Of a stretch of DNA of 64,000 nt, positions 52,721 to 63,455 are shown piece after piece. The stretch covers positions 310,001 through 374,000 of the forward strand of contig NZ_JAASQR010000002.1 in NCBI RefSeq assembly GCF_011762025.1, in the 5' to 3' direction. The notes under the pieces are model-generated. The model saw only the letters and a list, made by a program, of their open reading frames with translations, was not told the origin of the DNA and did no database searches. The stretch is from Sphingobium vermicomposti (GTDB taxonomy: Bacteria; Pseudomonadota; Alphaproteobacteria; Sphingomonadales; Sphingomonadaceae). Position 1 is the stretch's first letter. The number at the start of each line of letters is the position of its first letter. Both the position numbers and the translations under genes were made by a program.

Positions 52721-53203
52721 ATGAAATCAGCCGCCATCTTAGTCGCGTTTTTTGCGTTCGCATCGCCCGCCATCAGCCAGACAAACTTGTCCTCCACCGA
52801 TCGCACCGCCGCTTTTCGGGCCGGTGGTTTCAAGCTGGAGCGCGGCCAATGGCGGGCATGTGGAGACCCAGGCACCCCAAGCTATAGCCCCGGAACGATC
52901 GAGACCGTGCGCGACCTGAACGGCGACGGGCAGGTCGAGGCGGTCATCACGGAAGGCGGGACCTACTGCTTCGGCATGACTGGCACCGGCTTCACCATCG
53001 TGAGCAAGCAGGCCAGCGGCGACTGGAAACTGATAACTGCAAGTCAGGGCATCCCCAATTTTCTTCGCACGAAAGGCGTGGGCGGCTGGCCGGACATCGA
53101 AATTGGCGGGCCAGGATTCTGCTTTCCTGTCGAACGATGGAACGGTCGGGAATATGCGCTCAGCCGCCATCAATATGAAGGCAAGCCTTGTCGCCCCAGC
53201 TAG
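52721..53203 (+). CDS. Unknown secreted protein
   Basis: A 160-residue protein with a Sec signal peptide (MKSAAILVAFFAFASPAISQ). Four Cys residues occur in the mature part, consistent with periplasmic disulfides: WRACGDPG, TYCFGM, GFCFPVE and GKPCRPS. A calcium-loop-like segment (RDLNGDGQVEAVI) resembles FG-GAP/EF-hand-type loops. No family recognised. GGGAGAGCGAG precedes the ATG. Probably exported. Confidence 0.65.
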   Translation: MKSAAILVAFFAFASPAISQTNLSSTDRTAAFRAGGFKLERGQWRACGDPGTPSYSPGTIETVRDLNGDGQVEAVITEGGTYCFGMTGTGFTIVSKQASGDWKLITASQGIPNFLRTKGVGGWPDIEIGGPGFCFPVERWNGREYALSRHQYEGKPCRPS

Positions 53204-53212
53204 CTATTTCAC

Positions 53213-53722
53213 CTATCGCTGCTCAGCCACTCCCCGTGCTTTTGGTGCCCTCCTCCTACGGGAAAGTGCTCCGACTCGTTCCAGGTAGGGCAGCGGCAGC
53301 GCCTGCCATGGGAAGCTGTCCTTAAAGGCCTCGCATCGATGATGCCGCTCGGTTACGTTCCTGGCGCTTAGCGTGGCCTCGACTTCACCAAGATCCGGTC
53401 TTCGCTGCCCAGCGGTCGCTGGATGAAGCGCTCTATTCTCACATTCACCAACAAACGCACTCAGGTGACGCCAGTGGTCGCAGCCGGCGCAGCAGGGTTC
53501 ATTCTTCCAATAGAAATGGTCCAGGATTTCCTGTGTTGCGGCGTTCAACTTCACCTCCCCGTCGGGAGAACTAGACGGCTGACGAAGCAGTCTCTTCAAC
53601 TCGTCGTCAGTATACCACCCGGGAGAGCTACAGCTCAGCGCGCTTATGGATAGGCCATTTGTATGTAGTTGAAGGCAGTACCTGCCGCAGCTGCCATTGT
53701 GCCGATCGGAACCCGGGGTCAT
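53213..53722 (-). CDS. Possible zinc-ribbon/HNH-like protein, unknown
   Basis: A 169-residue frame that converges with the secreted-protein gene. Its middle has EPCCAGCDHWRHL and GECENRALHP, with Cys and His spacing that could bind zinc. YTDDELKRLLRQ near residue 37 and FPWQALPLPYLERVGAL near the end look coding. The only Met is at residue 1, and the first 30 residues look non-coding, so the true start may be a later GTG or TTG. Low certainty. Confidence 0.4.
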   Translation of the reverse strand: MTPGSDRHNGSCGRYCLQLHTNGLSISALSCSSPGWYTDDELKRLLRQPSSSPDGEVKLNAATQEILDHFYWKNEPCCAGCDHWRHLSAFVGECENRALHPATAGQRRPDLGEVEATLSARNVTERHHRCEAFKDSFPWQALPLPYLERVGALSRRRRAPKARGVAEQR

Positions 53723-53781
53723 CAGGATTGTTGATTATCGGCAGACTGATCTGTCCCCCCTCACAGAACAGCCTGGAACCT

Positions 53782-53817
53782 GAGGCCCGCCCTGTCTCCG
53801 GGTGGGCCTCTTTACTT
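53782..53817 (+). terminator. Hairpin with T-rich tail
   Basis: GAGGCCCGCCC pairs with GGGTGGGCCTC (one G-T pair) around TGTCTCC, followed by TTTACTT. It lies 18 bases before the ATG at 53835. No plus-strand gene ends just upstream, so it may be an attenuator or terminate a small RNA. Confidence 0.45.
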
Positions 53818-53834
53818 GCGGGAAGGCAGGAGCG

Positions 53835-54023
53835 ATGAGCTACCCATCTGTGGAGTTTTGCACAGCTCAAGCCCAACATCACCTCGCTCAAGCAGACAAG
53901 AGCGATTTGCCCAATGTCCGGGCGATCTGCCTCACCGCTGCCGATTCTTGGATGCGGGAAGCCGAAAGCGTCCGTCGGATCCTTGAACGACGTCAGCGCA
54001 ACGCAACAGTCGATATGGGGTGA
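53835..54023 (+). CDS. Unknown small helical protein (62 residues)
   Basis: Preceded by GGCAGGAGCG, a good ribosome-binding site. The product (MSYPSVEFCTAQAQHHLAQA, then ADSWMREAESVRRILERRQ) is entirely helical, with Ala and charged residues and no membrane segment. It resembles one TPR-like hairpin. Similar short proteins seem common in sphingomonads; no function known. A terminator-like hairpin lies just upstream. Confidence 0.6.
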   Translation: MSYPSVEFCTAQAQHHLAQADKSDLPNVRAICLTAADSWMREAESVRRILERRQRNATVDMG

Positions 54024-54085
54024 GCCGCTATCCGTTGGCGGAAGAAATCACTGCTTCTGTCATGCCGGAGCGAGCGGCGTGATTC

Positions 54086-54121
54086 ACGGTAAAATTTCTG
54101 AAAGTTGGCCTATTTTACCGT
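54086..54121. repeat. Perfect 10-base inverted repeat
   Basis: ACGGTAAAAT (54086-54095) and ATTTTACCGT (54112-54121) are exact inverse complements with 16 bases between. A further GGTAAAT follows at 54123. The site is 155-190 bases before the gene at 54277 and could be a regulator-binding dyad or RNA hairpin. Confidence 0.45.
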
Positions 54122-54276
54122 AGGTAAATGGCAAACTTTGGTCGCGTGCCCGCAGGTCCCGAAATCGGGCACATCCACCGGCTCGCACACCATCAACCAA
54201 ATCGGTTGGAGCCTCCTCCCTTCTCAATGTTCTTGTTCCGTTCTACCCTGAAGATACGAATCGCAGGAGACCCACC

Positions 54277-54585
54277 ATGCCCTATGCCCTCTTGGAAGAA
54301 GGCTCATCCTATGCAGACTGGAAGCTGGCCTGCCAGGCTTTGAGCAGCGTTACCTTCATGCTCGACGATTCAAACGCCGACTTGCGGGTTCTCGGCTATG
54401 GCGACCCGGCTGGCAACGAATTGAAGGCGTTCGCCGCGCGCTTTCAGGACATCGAAGCTGAGCTGGTAATCGCCTCCTTGCGGTCGCGATATGAAATATA
54501 CCGTGAAGCCCAGGACTGCGGCGTCGATCTCGAAACGCCCTTGTCATCCTTGCCGGTGGAGGCCTGCTTAGGTCCATGGAACTAA
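54277..54585 (+). CDS. Unknown 102-residue protein
   Basis: Preceded by AGGAGACCCACC and the ATG at 54277. Cytosolic, acidic; segments VTFMLDDSNADLRVLGYGD and ARFQDIEAELVIASLRSRYEIYREAQ look like a small alpha/beta domain. No family recognised. Monocistronic. Confidence 0.55.
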   Translation: MPYALLEEGSSYADWKLACQALSSVTFMLDDSNADLRVLGYGDPAGNELKAFAARFQDIEAELVIASLRSRYEIYREAQDCGVDLETPLSSLPVEACLGPWN

Positions 54586-55105
54586 AATGGGCTGCTGCCA
54601 GGAAATTGCTGTCATCTTCCGGGGTGCCGCCAAGGAGTGCCACTTCAGCCCGAAGCGCGGGGAATTTCATAACGATGACCTTGCGCGGGAAGTGCTTTAG
54701 AATAGAGCCCATAGACAAGGCGTTGATCCTCATCACCGCGACCTTGTAGTCGCTCATCTGTGATCGTCATTGGAGGGAGCCGAACGCCTCCTCCAGCGCG
54801 GCGGCTGCAGCCGCGGTGCACAGGCCGGTGTTTCTATTGATGGCCAGCGACTATTAGGCGTCGGAGAGCATGCAAGAGCGTACGCGCCTGTCGGCGGCGG
54901 CCCTGCAAGCGGGTTGTGAAAAGTTGAGCGACTTTTTGTAAACGCCAGCAGCGGCCTACAGGCGATTCGCCAAACACCTCGATCAAAATGGTTCAAATGG
55001 GAAAATGAGCCACTTTAAACGACTTTCCGACAGTAACCGGGCAATGCCACGCTAAGTTGGACAAATGCCAATGCAAAGTTGTGCCAGCGAAGACTTTTTT
55101 GAAGG
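54586..55105. other. 520-base gene-free region next to tRNA-Lys
   Basis: No supported gene. Minus-strand frames at 54356-54757 and 54754-54996 are partly antisense to the 54277 gene and have mixed composition; neither has a ribosome-binding site. AAAAGT and ACTTTT form a small hairpin near 54918. No integrase or direct repeat of the tRNA 3' end was found. Confidence 0.4.
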
Positions 55106-55181
<76 letters not shown>

Positions 55182-55302
55182 ACACTCGCTTCTGGCAGAC
55201 CCCATTGGGGCGTCGCCTTGGCGTGGCCGGGCGGTTAGCATTATCCTCTGCCTTTGCAAACAGTAATTTGCGTTGCAGCAAGATTTTTCGGGTCGCTGGT
55301 CT

Positions 55303-56418
55303 TCAGGCCCAGTTTCCACGCCGTTGGCTGGCCCGCCGGGTCGACCTGTCGATTGCCATGATGATGCCGATGCACAGCATGACGGTCAGCATGGAAGAGC
55401 CGCCATAGGACATGAAGGGCAGGGGAATGCCTACGACGGGTGCCAGGCCCATCACCATCATCAGGTTGATGGCTACATAGAAAAAGATGGTGGTGGTCAG
55501 CCCTGCCGCGACCAGCCTTGCATATTTGTCGGGCGCGCGCAGCGAGACGCCTATTCCCCATCTGAACAGCAGCAGGAACGCGCCGATCAGGAATATGCCG
55601 CCCGCCAGGCCCCATTCTTCGGCCATGGTCGCGAAAACAAAATCGGTGTGCCCTTCGGGTAGGTAATCGAGGTGGCTTTGCGTGCCTTTGAGGAATCCTT
55701 TGCCCCACAGGCCGCCAGAGCCGATTGCGATTTTCGATTGGCTGATATGATAGCCTGCACCCAGAGGGTCGCTTTCCGGGTCAAGGAAGATAAGCACCCG
55801 CTTTTGCTGATAGTCATGCAGGAAGCTGAACGCGATCGGGATGATCGCCGCCACCGTCAGCCCCGATCCGATGAAGAGGCGCAGCGGCAGGCCCGCAAGG
55901 AACATGACGGTCACACCCCCCGCTGCGATCATGGTCGCGGTGCCAAGGTCGGGTTGCACCAGCACCAGTGACCATGGCACGCCGATCAGCACGAGCGCGG
56001 GCCAGATGGCGGACCATCGCCTGATCTCTCCCACAGGCAGCAGCGCATAGAATCGCGCGACCGCCAGGACGATGATCGGCTTCATGAATTCCGACGGCTG
56101 CAATTGCATGAAGCCAAGGTTGATCCATCGCTGACTGCCGCCCGCCACGCCGCCGATCAGTTCGACCAGCACAAGCGACACCAGCACCAGGCCATAGGCC
56201 GGGAACGCGAAGCGAGCGAATATCTCCAGCGGGATGCGGCTTAGCACCAGGGCCATTCCGGTGAAGATGACGAAGCGCACCGCCTGATTGATGGCCCAGG
56301 GGGTGATGCTGCCGCCCGCCGAACTGTATAGGACCAGGGTGCCGAACCCAGCGATGGCCAACAGGAGGGCCAGCACCTTCCAGGGGAAGTGGGTCAGGGG
56401 TTCGGGTACGATGTTCAT
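55303..56418 (-). CDS. mrdB: Rod-shape SEDS glycosyltransferase RodA
   Basis: A 371-residue peptidoglycan glycosyltransferase with about ten membrane segments. SEDS motifs are present: RWINLGFMQLQPSEFMKP, VQPDLGTATM and the C-terminal PFMSYGGSSMLTVMLCIGII. It polymerises lipid II during cell elongation and works with PBP2. It overlaps mrdA by four bases (ATGA), the last gene of the mreB-mreC-mreD-mrdA-mrdB operon. Confidence 0.96.
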   Translation of the reverse strand: MNIVPEPLTHFPWKVLALLLAIAGFGTLVLYSSAGGSITPWAINQAVRFVIFTGMALVLSRIPLEIFARFAFPAYGLVLVSLVLVELIGGVAGGSQRWINLGFMQLQPSEFMKPIIVLAVARFYALLPVGEIRRWSAIWPALVLIGVPWSLVLVQPDLGTATMIAAGGVTVMFLAGLPLRLFIGSGLTVAAIIPIAFSFLHDYQQKRVLIFLDPESDPLGAGYHISQSKIAIGSGGLWGKGFLKGTQSHLDYLPEGHTDFVFATMAEEWGLAGGIFLIGAFLLLFRWGIGVSLRAPDKYARLVAAGLTTTIFFYVAINLMMVMGLAPVVGIPLPFMSYGGSSMLTVMLCIGIIMAIDRSTRRASQRRGNWA

Positions 56419-58457
56419 CGTGATCCGGCCGGGTTCGGGCTTGGCGACGGCGCATCATCATCGGCAGGCCGGGAGGATGAGTTTTGCGCAGGGGCGGGCG
56501 AGGAGGCGTTGCCTGCCGTTGCATTCGCCGCTTCGGCGCTGCTGGCGGACGTCGTGGGCTTTTTAATCGCCTTTGCCAGGCTGAAGGCCGCCATCTGCCG
56601 CGCCATGCGCTCAGCCGGGGGGCCGCCCCAACCCTTTTCCAGCTCGATCAGCCTCTCCATCGCCTTGGCCGGATCGAAGAGAAAGGTCAGCACGTCCTTG
56701 GCCACCGGCGCGGCCGCCTTGGACCCGCCCATCCCGTGTTCGATCACGACGGAGGCCGCGTAGCGTGGATTGCTGGTGGGGGCAAAGCAGACGAACAGGC
56801 CATGGTCGCGATATTTCCAGTCGCCGCTTTGCCCGCGCTGGCTGCCCGCGATCCGTCGAACCTGTGCGGTGCCGGTCTTGCCGCCCATCTGGACGCCGGG
56901 AACGTCCAATCGGCTGCGTCCGGCCGTGCCATCGCCGTTCACCACTTCCCACATTCCGTTTCGCACGGCGTCGAAATGCTCCTTGGGGAAGGGCATGGGA
57001 GCGGCTTGGGGATAACGACCTTTCACCAGGCGAGGCTGGATATTCCGGCCCGAAGCGATCCGCCCGGCCATGACGGCGAGCTGCAATGGGTTCACGACGA
57101 CATAACCCTGCCCAATGGACGCATTGAGCGTGTCGGAGGCGGTCCATTTCTGATCATATCGCCGCATCTTCCACGCGGTATCCGGCATGGTCCCGTAGCT
57201 TTGTGAAAGAACCGGCAAGTCGAATTTTTCGCCGAATCCCATGGCATGGCCCATCCGGGCGATGACGTCGATGCCAACCCGGTTGCCCATCGTATAGAAA
57301 TAGGTGTTGCAGCTTTTGGCGATGGCGCGATGCATGTCGACCGAACCGTGGCGGCCCAGGCAGCGGAAGAAACGGTTGCCGAGCCGATATCCCCCCGGAC
57401 AATGCACCCGCTCTTTGGGGTCGATCCCGGCGCTCTGCAACGCCATCGCCACCATCGGTTTAAAGGTCGATCCGGGTGGATAGAGGGCGTTCAGCGATTT
57501 GTTTATGAGGGGATGGCGCTCATCATTTGACAGCATGTTCCATTCATCATGACTGATGCCGTCGGAAAAATTATTGGGGTCATAGGCGGGCATGGACGCC
57601 ATGCAGAGGATTTCCCCCGTATGGCAGTCAAGCACGATGCAGGAACCCGATTCAGTGCCGAGCCGCCGCCCGGCATATTCCTGAAGCCCGGCGTCGATCG
57701 TCAGCGTGATGGAGTTGCCCGGCGTGTCCGGCCGGGTCGTCAGTTCGCGGACGACCTTGCCCCTGGCCGTCACTTCCACCCGCTTCGCACCGGGTTTGCC
57801 GGTGAGTTCCAGGTCGAACGTTTTTTCCAGCCCTTCCTTGCCGACCTTGAACCCCGGCGTGATCAGAAGCGGGTTCTTGCGCTCTTCATATTCCTTGGCT
57901 GAGGCCGCCCCGACATAACCCAATAGTTGGCCAACCGAGGCACCTGCAGGATAATAGCGGGAAAATCCCTGGCTGGGTGCCACGCCGGGCAGGTCCGGCA
58001 GTCGGACGCTGACCGCTGCGAACTGATTATAGGTCAGCTTTTCGGCAACCTGCACTGGCCGAAATCCAGCTGATTTTTCCAGTTCCGTCCTGATCCGTTC
58101 GACATCGTCGGGCGACAACGACAATAATTCCGCAAGGCTGCCGATGGTGTGGTCTGGGTCGGTGACGCGATCCGGGATCAGGTCGACGCGAAAATCGGTC
58201 CGGTTATTGGCCAGCGGCTTTCCGTACCGGTCCAAAATCCATCCCCGCCGAGGTGGAACCAGGGTCAGGTTGACACGATTGCTTTCGGAAAGGAGGTTAT
58301 ATTTTTCGTTCTCAGCAATGCTGATCCACCCCATCCGGCCAACCAGCATGGCACCGAATCCTGCCTGCAACCCCCCGACCACCATCGCCCGGCGCGTGAA
58401 GGTGAAGGACAGGGCAGCTTCGTTGACGGTCTTCCGCTTGAACCTGGGCAGCTTCAT
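56415..58457 (-). CDS. mrdA: Penicillin-binding protein 2 (peptidoglycan transpeptidase)
   Basis: A 680-residue class B penicillin-binding protein with one membrane segment near residues 25-45. The active-site motifs are STFK (PPGSTFKPM, catalytic Ser), SCN (KSCNTY) and KTG (GGKTGTAQV). It cross-links peptidoglycan during elongation with RodA. The C-terminus has a low-complexity Ala/Ser/Pro tail. It overlaps mrdB and mreD by four bases on each side (ATGA junctions). Confidence 0.96.
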   Translation of the reverse strand: MKLPRFKRKTVNEAALSFTFTRRAMVVGGLQAGFGAMLVGRMGWISIAENEKYNLLSESNRVNLTLVPPRRGWILDRYGKPLANNRTDFRVDLIPDRVTDPDHTIGSLAELLSLSPDDVERIRTELEKSAGFRPVQVAEKLTYNQFAAVSVRLPDLPGVAPSQGFSRYYPAGASVGQLLGYVGAASAKEYEERKNPLLITPGFKVGKEGLEKTFDLELTGKPGAKRVEVTARGKVVRELTTRPDTPGNSITLTIDAGLQEYAGRRLGTESGSCIVLDCHTGEILCMASMPAYDPNNFSDGISHDEWNMLSNDERHPLINKSLNALYPPGSTFKPMVAMALQSAGIDPKERVHCPGGYRLGNRFFRCLGRHGSVDMHRAIAKSCNTYFYTMGNRVGIDVIARMGHAMGFGEKFDLPVLSQSYGTMPDTAWKMRRYDQKWTASDTLNASIGQGYVVVNPLQLAVMAGRIASGRNIQPRLVKGRYPQAAPMPFPKEHFDAVRNGMWEVVNGDGTAGRSRLDVPGVQMGGKTGTAQVRRIAGSQRGQSGDWKYRDHGLFVCFAPTSNPRYAASVVIEHGMGGSKAAAPVAKDVLTFLFDPAKAMERLIELEKGWGGPPAERMARQMAAFSLAKAIKKPTTSASSAEAANATAGNASSPAPAQNSSSRPADDDAPSPSPNPAGSR

Positions 58458-58981
58458 GCCATCACACGCCAGCGATCAATCTGGGCGCATTGCCGCACCA
58501 CGAATGGAAAAAGCAGGATGGTGCAAAGCAATTGTGGCGCGACCAAGTACAGATTGATGTCTCCTCCGCCAGCCACGCTCGCGAGAAACGCCCCGCCGAC
58601 GATGCAGAAGATAATGGCCACGGACGCGATTAGCCAGTCCTGCCGATAGCTTCGCCAGACCATGCGATGTTCGACCGCATCGACGCCGATCAGCATGACC
58701 GTCCAAAGGAACATGGACGATCCGATCGGCTGACCGCTCATCATATCGTCAAACAGGCCCAGCGGCACCCCGATCCAGGTGCGCCACAGTTCCGGTCGCA
58801 GCAGACGCCATGACAGCAGCAGCAGCAGGCCGAAGGGGGGCATGACCGGAGCCTGCGCAATCACCGGCAGGACGGTGACCGCGGAACCCAGCATGACGGT
58901 GATGACCGGCGTCCCGGCAAGGCGAAAGGCGGACGGTTGGCGACCTAATCGGGATACGTGCCGAAGATGCGGATCGATCAT
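58454..58981 (-). CDS. mreD: Rod-shape protein MreD
   Basis: A 175-residue inner-membrane protein with five hydrophobic segments. Family traits include PPFGLLLLLSWRLLRPELW, GVPLGLFDDMMSGQPIGSSM and MLIGVDAVEHR. It joins MreC and RodA-PBP2 to the MreB filament. It overlaps its neighbours by four bases on each side. Confidence 0.93.
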   Translation of the reverse strand: MIDPHLRHVSRLGRQPSAFRLAGTPVITVMLGSAVTVLPVIAQAPVMPPFGLLLLLSWRLLRPELWRTWIGVPLGLFDDMMSGQPIGSSMFLWTVMLIGVDAVEHRMVWRSYRQDWLIASVAIIFCIVGGAFLASVAGGGDINLYLVAPQLLCTILLFPFVVRQCAQIDRWRVMA

Positions 58982-59892
58982 GGTGCGGTGGCGTTGGCCG
59001 CTGCGCCCGCGTCCGTGGGAACGGGTGGCGTAGGCTCGGTTCGCGTGACGGCTTCTTCGAACGATCGTTCGACGACCACCGCATCGACCTTGGACGGGTT
59101 TGCCAGCGGGACGCCATAGGCGATCTCGCCCGCAATCCGCACGATCACGGCGACGGGGATATTGGGCTGGTAGACGCCGCCGACGCCCGATGTCACCAGA
59201 ATGTCGCCGGGATGAAAGGGATTGCGGCCTGCCGCCAGCGCCCTGATTTCCAACGTTCCGTCGCCCAAGCCCGTGGAAATTGCGGGCACGCTGTCATTGG
59301 CGCGGCGGACGGGCACGATGTTGCTGCCGTCGGTCAGCAGCAGCACTTCGGCCGTGTTCGGTGTCGTGCTGTGGATGCGACCGACCAGTCCTTCGGGCGC
59401 GCGCACGGGCATGCCTGTTCGCACGCCTTGCCAACGGCCAGCGTTCAGCCGTGCGAAGCGCCGGGTGCTGCTGGACGACGACGCGATCAGCCGGGCGGTC
59501 AACAGGTGGCTTTCATCTGCATCGACCAGTTTCAGCAGTTTCTTGAGCCGCGCATTTTCCTGCGCCACCGCCTTGGCTTCAATGATGCGGTTGCGGTCTG
59601 TTTCGACCTGGCGGCGCAGCGCGACATTCTGCGATCCGGCGCGCCAGTAGGCAGTCAGAACTTCGTCGATCGAACTGACCCCGCTGACCATGTTGCGCAT
59701 CGCGATCGAGGCCGGGCGCGTAATCTCAGCCGTCGCGGTGCGGATCACTGCGAAACCCGTCGGATCGAACATCGCGACAACCACCAGGAGCAGGCCGACG
59801 GCGGCGCCAGTCATCGCCACCACATAGCTGGCGAAGAGGCTGTATTGCGCCTTCCGGTTGTGCCCGGGGCGTCGGCTGGGTGGCCGCGCCAT
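58978..59892 (-). CDS. mreC: Rod-shape protein MreC
   Basis: A 304-residue periplasmic protein with one N-terminal membrane segment (FASYVVAMTGAAVGLLLVVVAMF). A coiled coil (about residues 70-110) and the beta-domain follow, with VGRIHSTTPNTAEVLLLTDGS and GDILVTSGVGGVYQPNIPVAVI. It links MreB to the cell-wall enzymes. The Pro/Ala-rich tail is disordered. It overlaps mreD by four bases and starts 18 bases after mreB. Confidence 0.95.
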   Translation of the reverse strand: MARPPSRRPGHNRKAQYSLFASYVVAMTGAAVGLLLVVVAMFDPTGFAVIRTATAEITRPASIAMRNMVSGVSSIDEVLTAYWRAGSQNVALRRQVETDRNRIIEAKAVAQENARLKKLLKLVDADESHLLTARLIASSSSSTRRFARLNAGRWQGVRTGMPVRAPEGLVGRIHSTTPNTAEVLLLTDGSNIVPVRRANDSVPAISTGLGDGTLEIRALAAGRNPFHPGDILVTSGVGGVYQPNIPVAVIVRIAGEIAYGVPLANPSKVDAVVVERSFEEAVTRTEPTPPVPTDAGAAANATAP

Positions 59893-59910
59893 CCTGTCTT
59901 CCCCCTGGCC

Positions 59911-60969
<1,059 letters not shown>

Positions 60970-61103
60970 TCAGCCCGATCATCCCGGCGACGCGAACCGG
61001 GGCGTTCGGAGGTCCCTGCCACGTTCCGCCGCCCGTGTCATGAGACAAAATTAATGGGGCTAGCGGCTCGCGGAATGCGCTCGATTGGGCTAGTCACTAA
61101 TCA

Positions 61104-62888
61104 ATGTCAATACGCCGTCTGCCCGAACATCTGGTCAACCGCATCGCTGCGGGCGAAGTGGTCGAAAGGCCCGCCAGTGCGCTCAAGGAAATCGTGGAAA
61201 ATGCGCTGGATGCCGGCGCGACCCGTATCGCCATCAGATTGAGCAATGGCGGGCTGGACCGGATAGAGGTGAGCGACGACGGTTGCGGCATGACGCCGGA
61301 GGAAATCGCTTTGGCGGTCGAGCGCCATGCGACATCGAAGCTTCCCGACGACGCAATTGAAAATGTGGCGACCCTGGGCTTTCGCGGTGAGGCGCTGCCG
61401 TCCATCGCCAGCGTGGCCCGCCTGTCTATCGACAGCCGCCCTGTGGGTAGGGATGGATGGAACCGCACGCTGGACAATGGCACGCTGGTGGCGGAAGGCC
61501 CCGCCGCGCTGCCGCCCGGCACGCGCGTGACGGTGGAGCAGCTATTCGCCCGCGTGCCCGCCAGGCGCAAATTCCTGCGATCGCCCAAGGCCGAATATGC
61601 CGCCTGCCTGGACAGTGTCCGTCGTCTGGCCATGGCGCATCCTTCCGTCGCGTTCAGTCTGGAGCATGACGGTCGGCGGGCGTTGGGCGTGCAGGCAGGG
61701 GACGGCAGGGAGGGCCGCGTCGCTGCCCTGACCGACAGGGCGCTGGCGGACAATCATGTCATCGTCAGCCTGGAACGGGAAGGCATCCGCCTGACGGGCG
61801 TTGCGTCGATCCCCACCTATAATCGCGGCGTCGGGGATCATCAGTTCCTGTTCGTGAATGGACGCCCGGTGCGCGACCGGCTGTTGGTCGGGGCGGTGCG
61901 CGGTGCCTATGCCGACATGCTCGCGCGGGACCGCCATCCGGTCGTTGCCCTCTTCCTTGACGTTCCGCCGCTGGAAGTCGATGTCAACGTCCATCCCGCC
62001 AAGACGGAAGTGCGCTTTCGCGACCCTGCGCTGATCCGGGGCATGATCGTGTCGGGCCTGCGCAGGGCACTGGATGCGGAAGGGTTTCGTTCGGTGCAGC
62101 AGGCCGATTCGGCGGGACTGTCCGCCTGGAAGGCCGAGCCAGTTTCTCCGACGCCCATCGGCGCGATGCCGATTTTCGAAGCGGCGGACGCATTGTCATC
62201 CTATCGATCGTCCTCGTCAGTGCTGGCTGACCGCCGGTCCAGCTTTCTGACGCCGCCGCCGCAGGCCCGCGCCGAACCCGCCGCCGCGCCCGCGCCTGAA
62301 GGTCAAAACTTTCCCCTGGGCGTCGCGCGCGGGCAGGTCGCCCGCACCTATATCGTGGCGGAGGCAGAGGACGGGCTGGTCATCGTCGACCAGCATGCGG
62401 CGCATGAACGGCTGACGCTGGAACGGATGCGGCGCGGCATGGAAGGGCAGGGCGTCGCCGCGCAGGCGCTGCTGCTGCCCGAAGTGGTGGAATTGGACGA
62501 ACCGGCATGCGACCGGCTGGAAGCGCGGATCGAGGAGTTGAAGGTCTTTGGCCTTGAGCTGGAGCGATTTGGCCCGTCCGCGATACTGGTGCGCGCCACG
62601 CCCGCCATGCTGGGGCAGGGCGATGTGCAAGGGTTGGTGTCCGACCTTGCCGACGATCTTGCGGCCTATGATAGCGCGCTGTCGCTCAAAGAACGGATCG
62701 ACCTGGTCGCGGCCACCATGGCCTGTCACGGATCGGTGCGGGCGGGCCGCATACTCAGCGTCGCGGAAATGAACGCCCTGCTCCGCGAGATGGAGGTCAC
62801 GCCCCGCAGCGGGCAGTGCAATCATGGCCGTCCCACCTGGGTGAAGCTGGGCCATGGCGACATTGAGAAGCTGTTCGGAAGGAAATGA
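61104..62888 (+). CDS. mutL: DNA mismatch repair protein MutL
   Basis: A 594-residue GHKL ATPase that links MutS recognition to strand cutting. N-terminal motifs are RIAAGEVVERPASALKEIVENALDAGA, DDGCGM and GFRGEALPSI. A Pro/Ala-rich linker precedes the C-terminal domain, which carries the nuclease signature DQHAAHERLTLE (DQHA-x2-E-x4-E). So this MutL probably has nicking activity, as expected where MutH is absent. The last four bases overlap the next gene. Confidence 0.96.
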   Translation: MSIRRLPEHLVNRIAAGEVVERPASALKEIVENALDAGATRIAIRLSNGGLDRIEVSDDGCGMTPEEIALAVERHATSKLPDDAIENVATLGFRGEALPSIASVARLSIDSRPVGRDGWNRTLDNGTLVAEGPAALPPGTRVTVEQLFARVPARRKFLRSPKAEYAACLDSVRRLAMAHPSVAFSLEHDGRRALGVQAGDGREGRVAALTDRALADNHVIVSLEREGIRLTGVASIPTYNRGVGDHQFLFVNGRPVRDRLLVGAVRGAYADMLARDRHPVVALFLDVPPLEVDVNVHPAKTEVRFRDPALIRGMIVSGLRRALDAEGFRSVQQADSAGLSAWKAEPVSPTPIGAMPIFEAADALSSYRSSSSVLADRRSSFLTPPPQARAEPAAAPAPEGQNFPLGVARGQVARTYIVAEAEDGLVIVDQHAAHERLTLERMRRGMEGQGVAAQALLLPEVVELDEPACDRLEARIEELKVFGLELERFGPSAILVRATPAMLGQGDVQGLVSDLADDLAAYDSALSLKERIDLVAATMACHGSVRAGRILSVAEMNALLREMEVTPRSGQCNHGRPTWVKLGHGDIEKLFGRK

Positions 62889-62890
62889 GC

Positions 62891-63436
62891 ATGAGACGCA
62901 TCGCTTGCCTGCTCGCCTTGTGCGTTCTGCCCGCCTTGGCAGAAGCCGCGCCGCCCACGCCCGACATGTGCCAGGATGCGCCGCCGCCGCCCGAACCGTG
63001 GACCAGTTGGATGCAAAGCGGCACGGCGATAGCGGGAGGTGTGCCTCATTCAGCGCCCCGATTGATTTTGGGTAAGCCGGTGGTCGCGACGCTGCGCCCT
63101 TCGGTGCAGGTGCAATATGCGGTCCAGCCGGAAAAACAGCGGCCCAAAAGCCATGGCGGGCTTTTCACATTGGCGGTCAAAACCCCGGCTCGTGTCGGCA
63201 TCGGGCTTTCCGGCCCGGCCTGGGTGGACATCGTCATGGATCGTCAGCCGGTCGAATCCGTCGGGGATGACCATGGCCCGGAATGTTCCGCTATCGAAAA
63301 GATTGTCTGGTTCGACCTGCCAGCGGGGGTCCACCTGATCCAGATCGCGGATTCGCCCGCGCGGGAATTGCGTGTGATGGCGGCGGACGCCTTGGCCAAT
63401 CGTCCGTTGCCGCCTGCGCCGGAACCGGAATTTTGA
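62891..63436 (+). CDS. Unknown secreted protein downstream of mutL
   Basis: A protein of about 181 residues with a signal peptide (MRRIACLLALCVLPALAEA). The mature part has CQDAPPPPEPW and segments with beta-sandwich features (LFTLAVKTPARVGIGLS, IVWFDLPAGVHLIQIADS), like homologues of Pro-rich periplasmic proteins in sphingomonads. An ATG at 62885 overlaps the mutL stop, but GGAAGGAA fits the ATG at 62891 better (seven bases). Probably co-transcribed with mutL; no functional link is known. Confidence 0.7.
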   Translation: MRRIACLLALCVLPALAEAAPPTPDMCQDAPPPPEPWTSWMQSGTAIAGGVPHSAPRLILGKPVVATLRPSVQVQYAVQPEKQRPKSHGGLFTLAVKTPARVGIGLSGPAWVDIVMDRQPVESVGDDHGPECSAIEKIVWFDLPAGVHLIQIADSPARELRVMAADALANRPLPPAPEPEF

Positions 63437-63455
63437 TCGGCACCGGGCGCGCCGG

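Noticed and set aside
54356..54757. Minus-strand frame of 133 codons
   Set aside because: Its first third looks coding, but the rest is antisense to the supported gene at 54277 and is Arg/Pro-rich; no ribosome-binding site.
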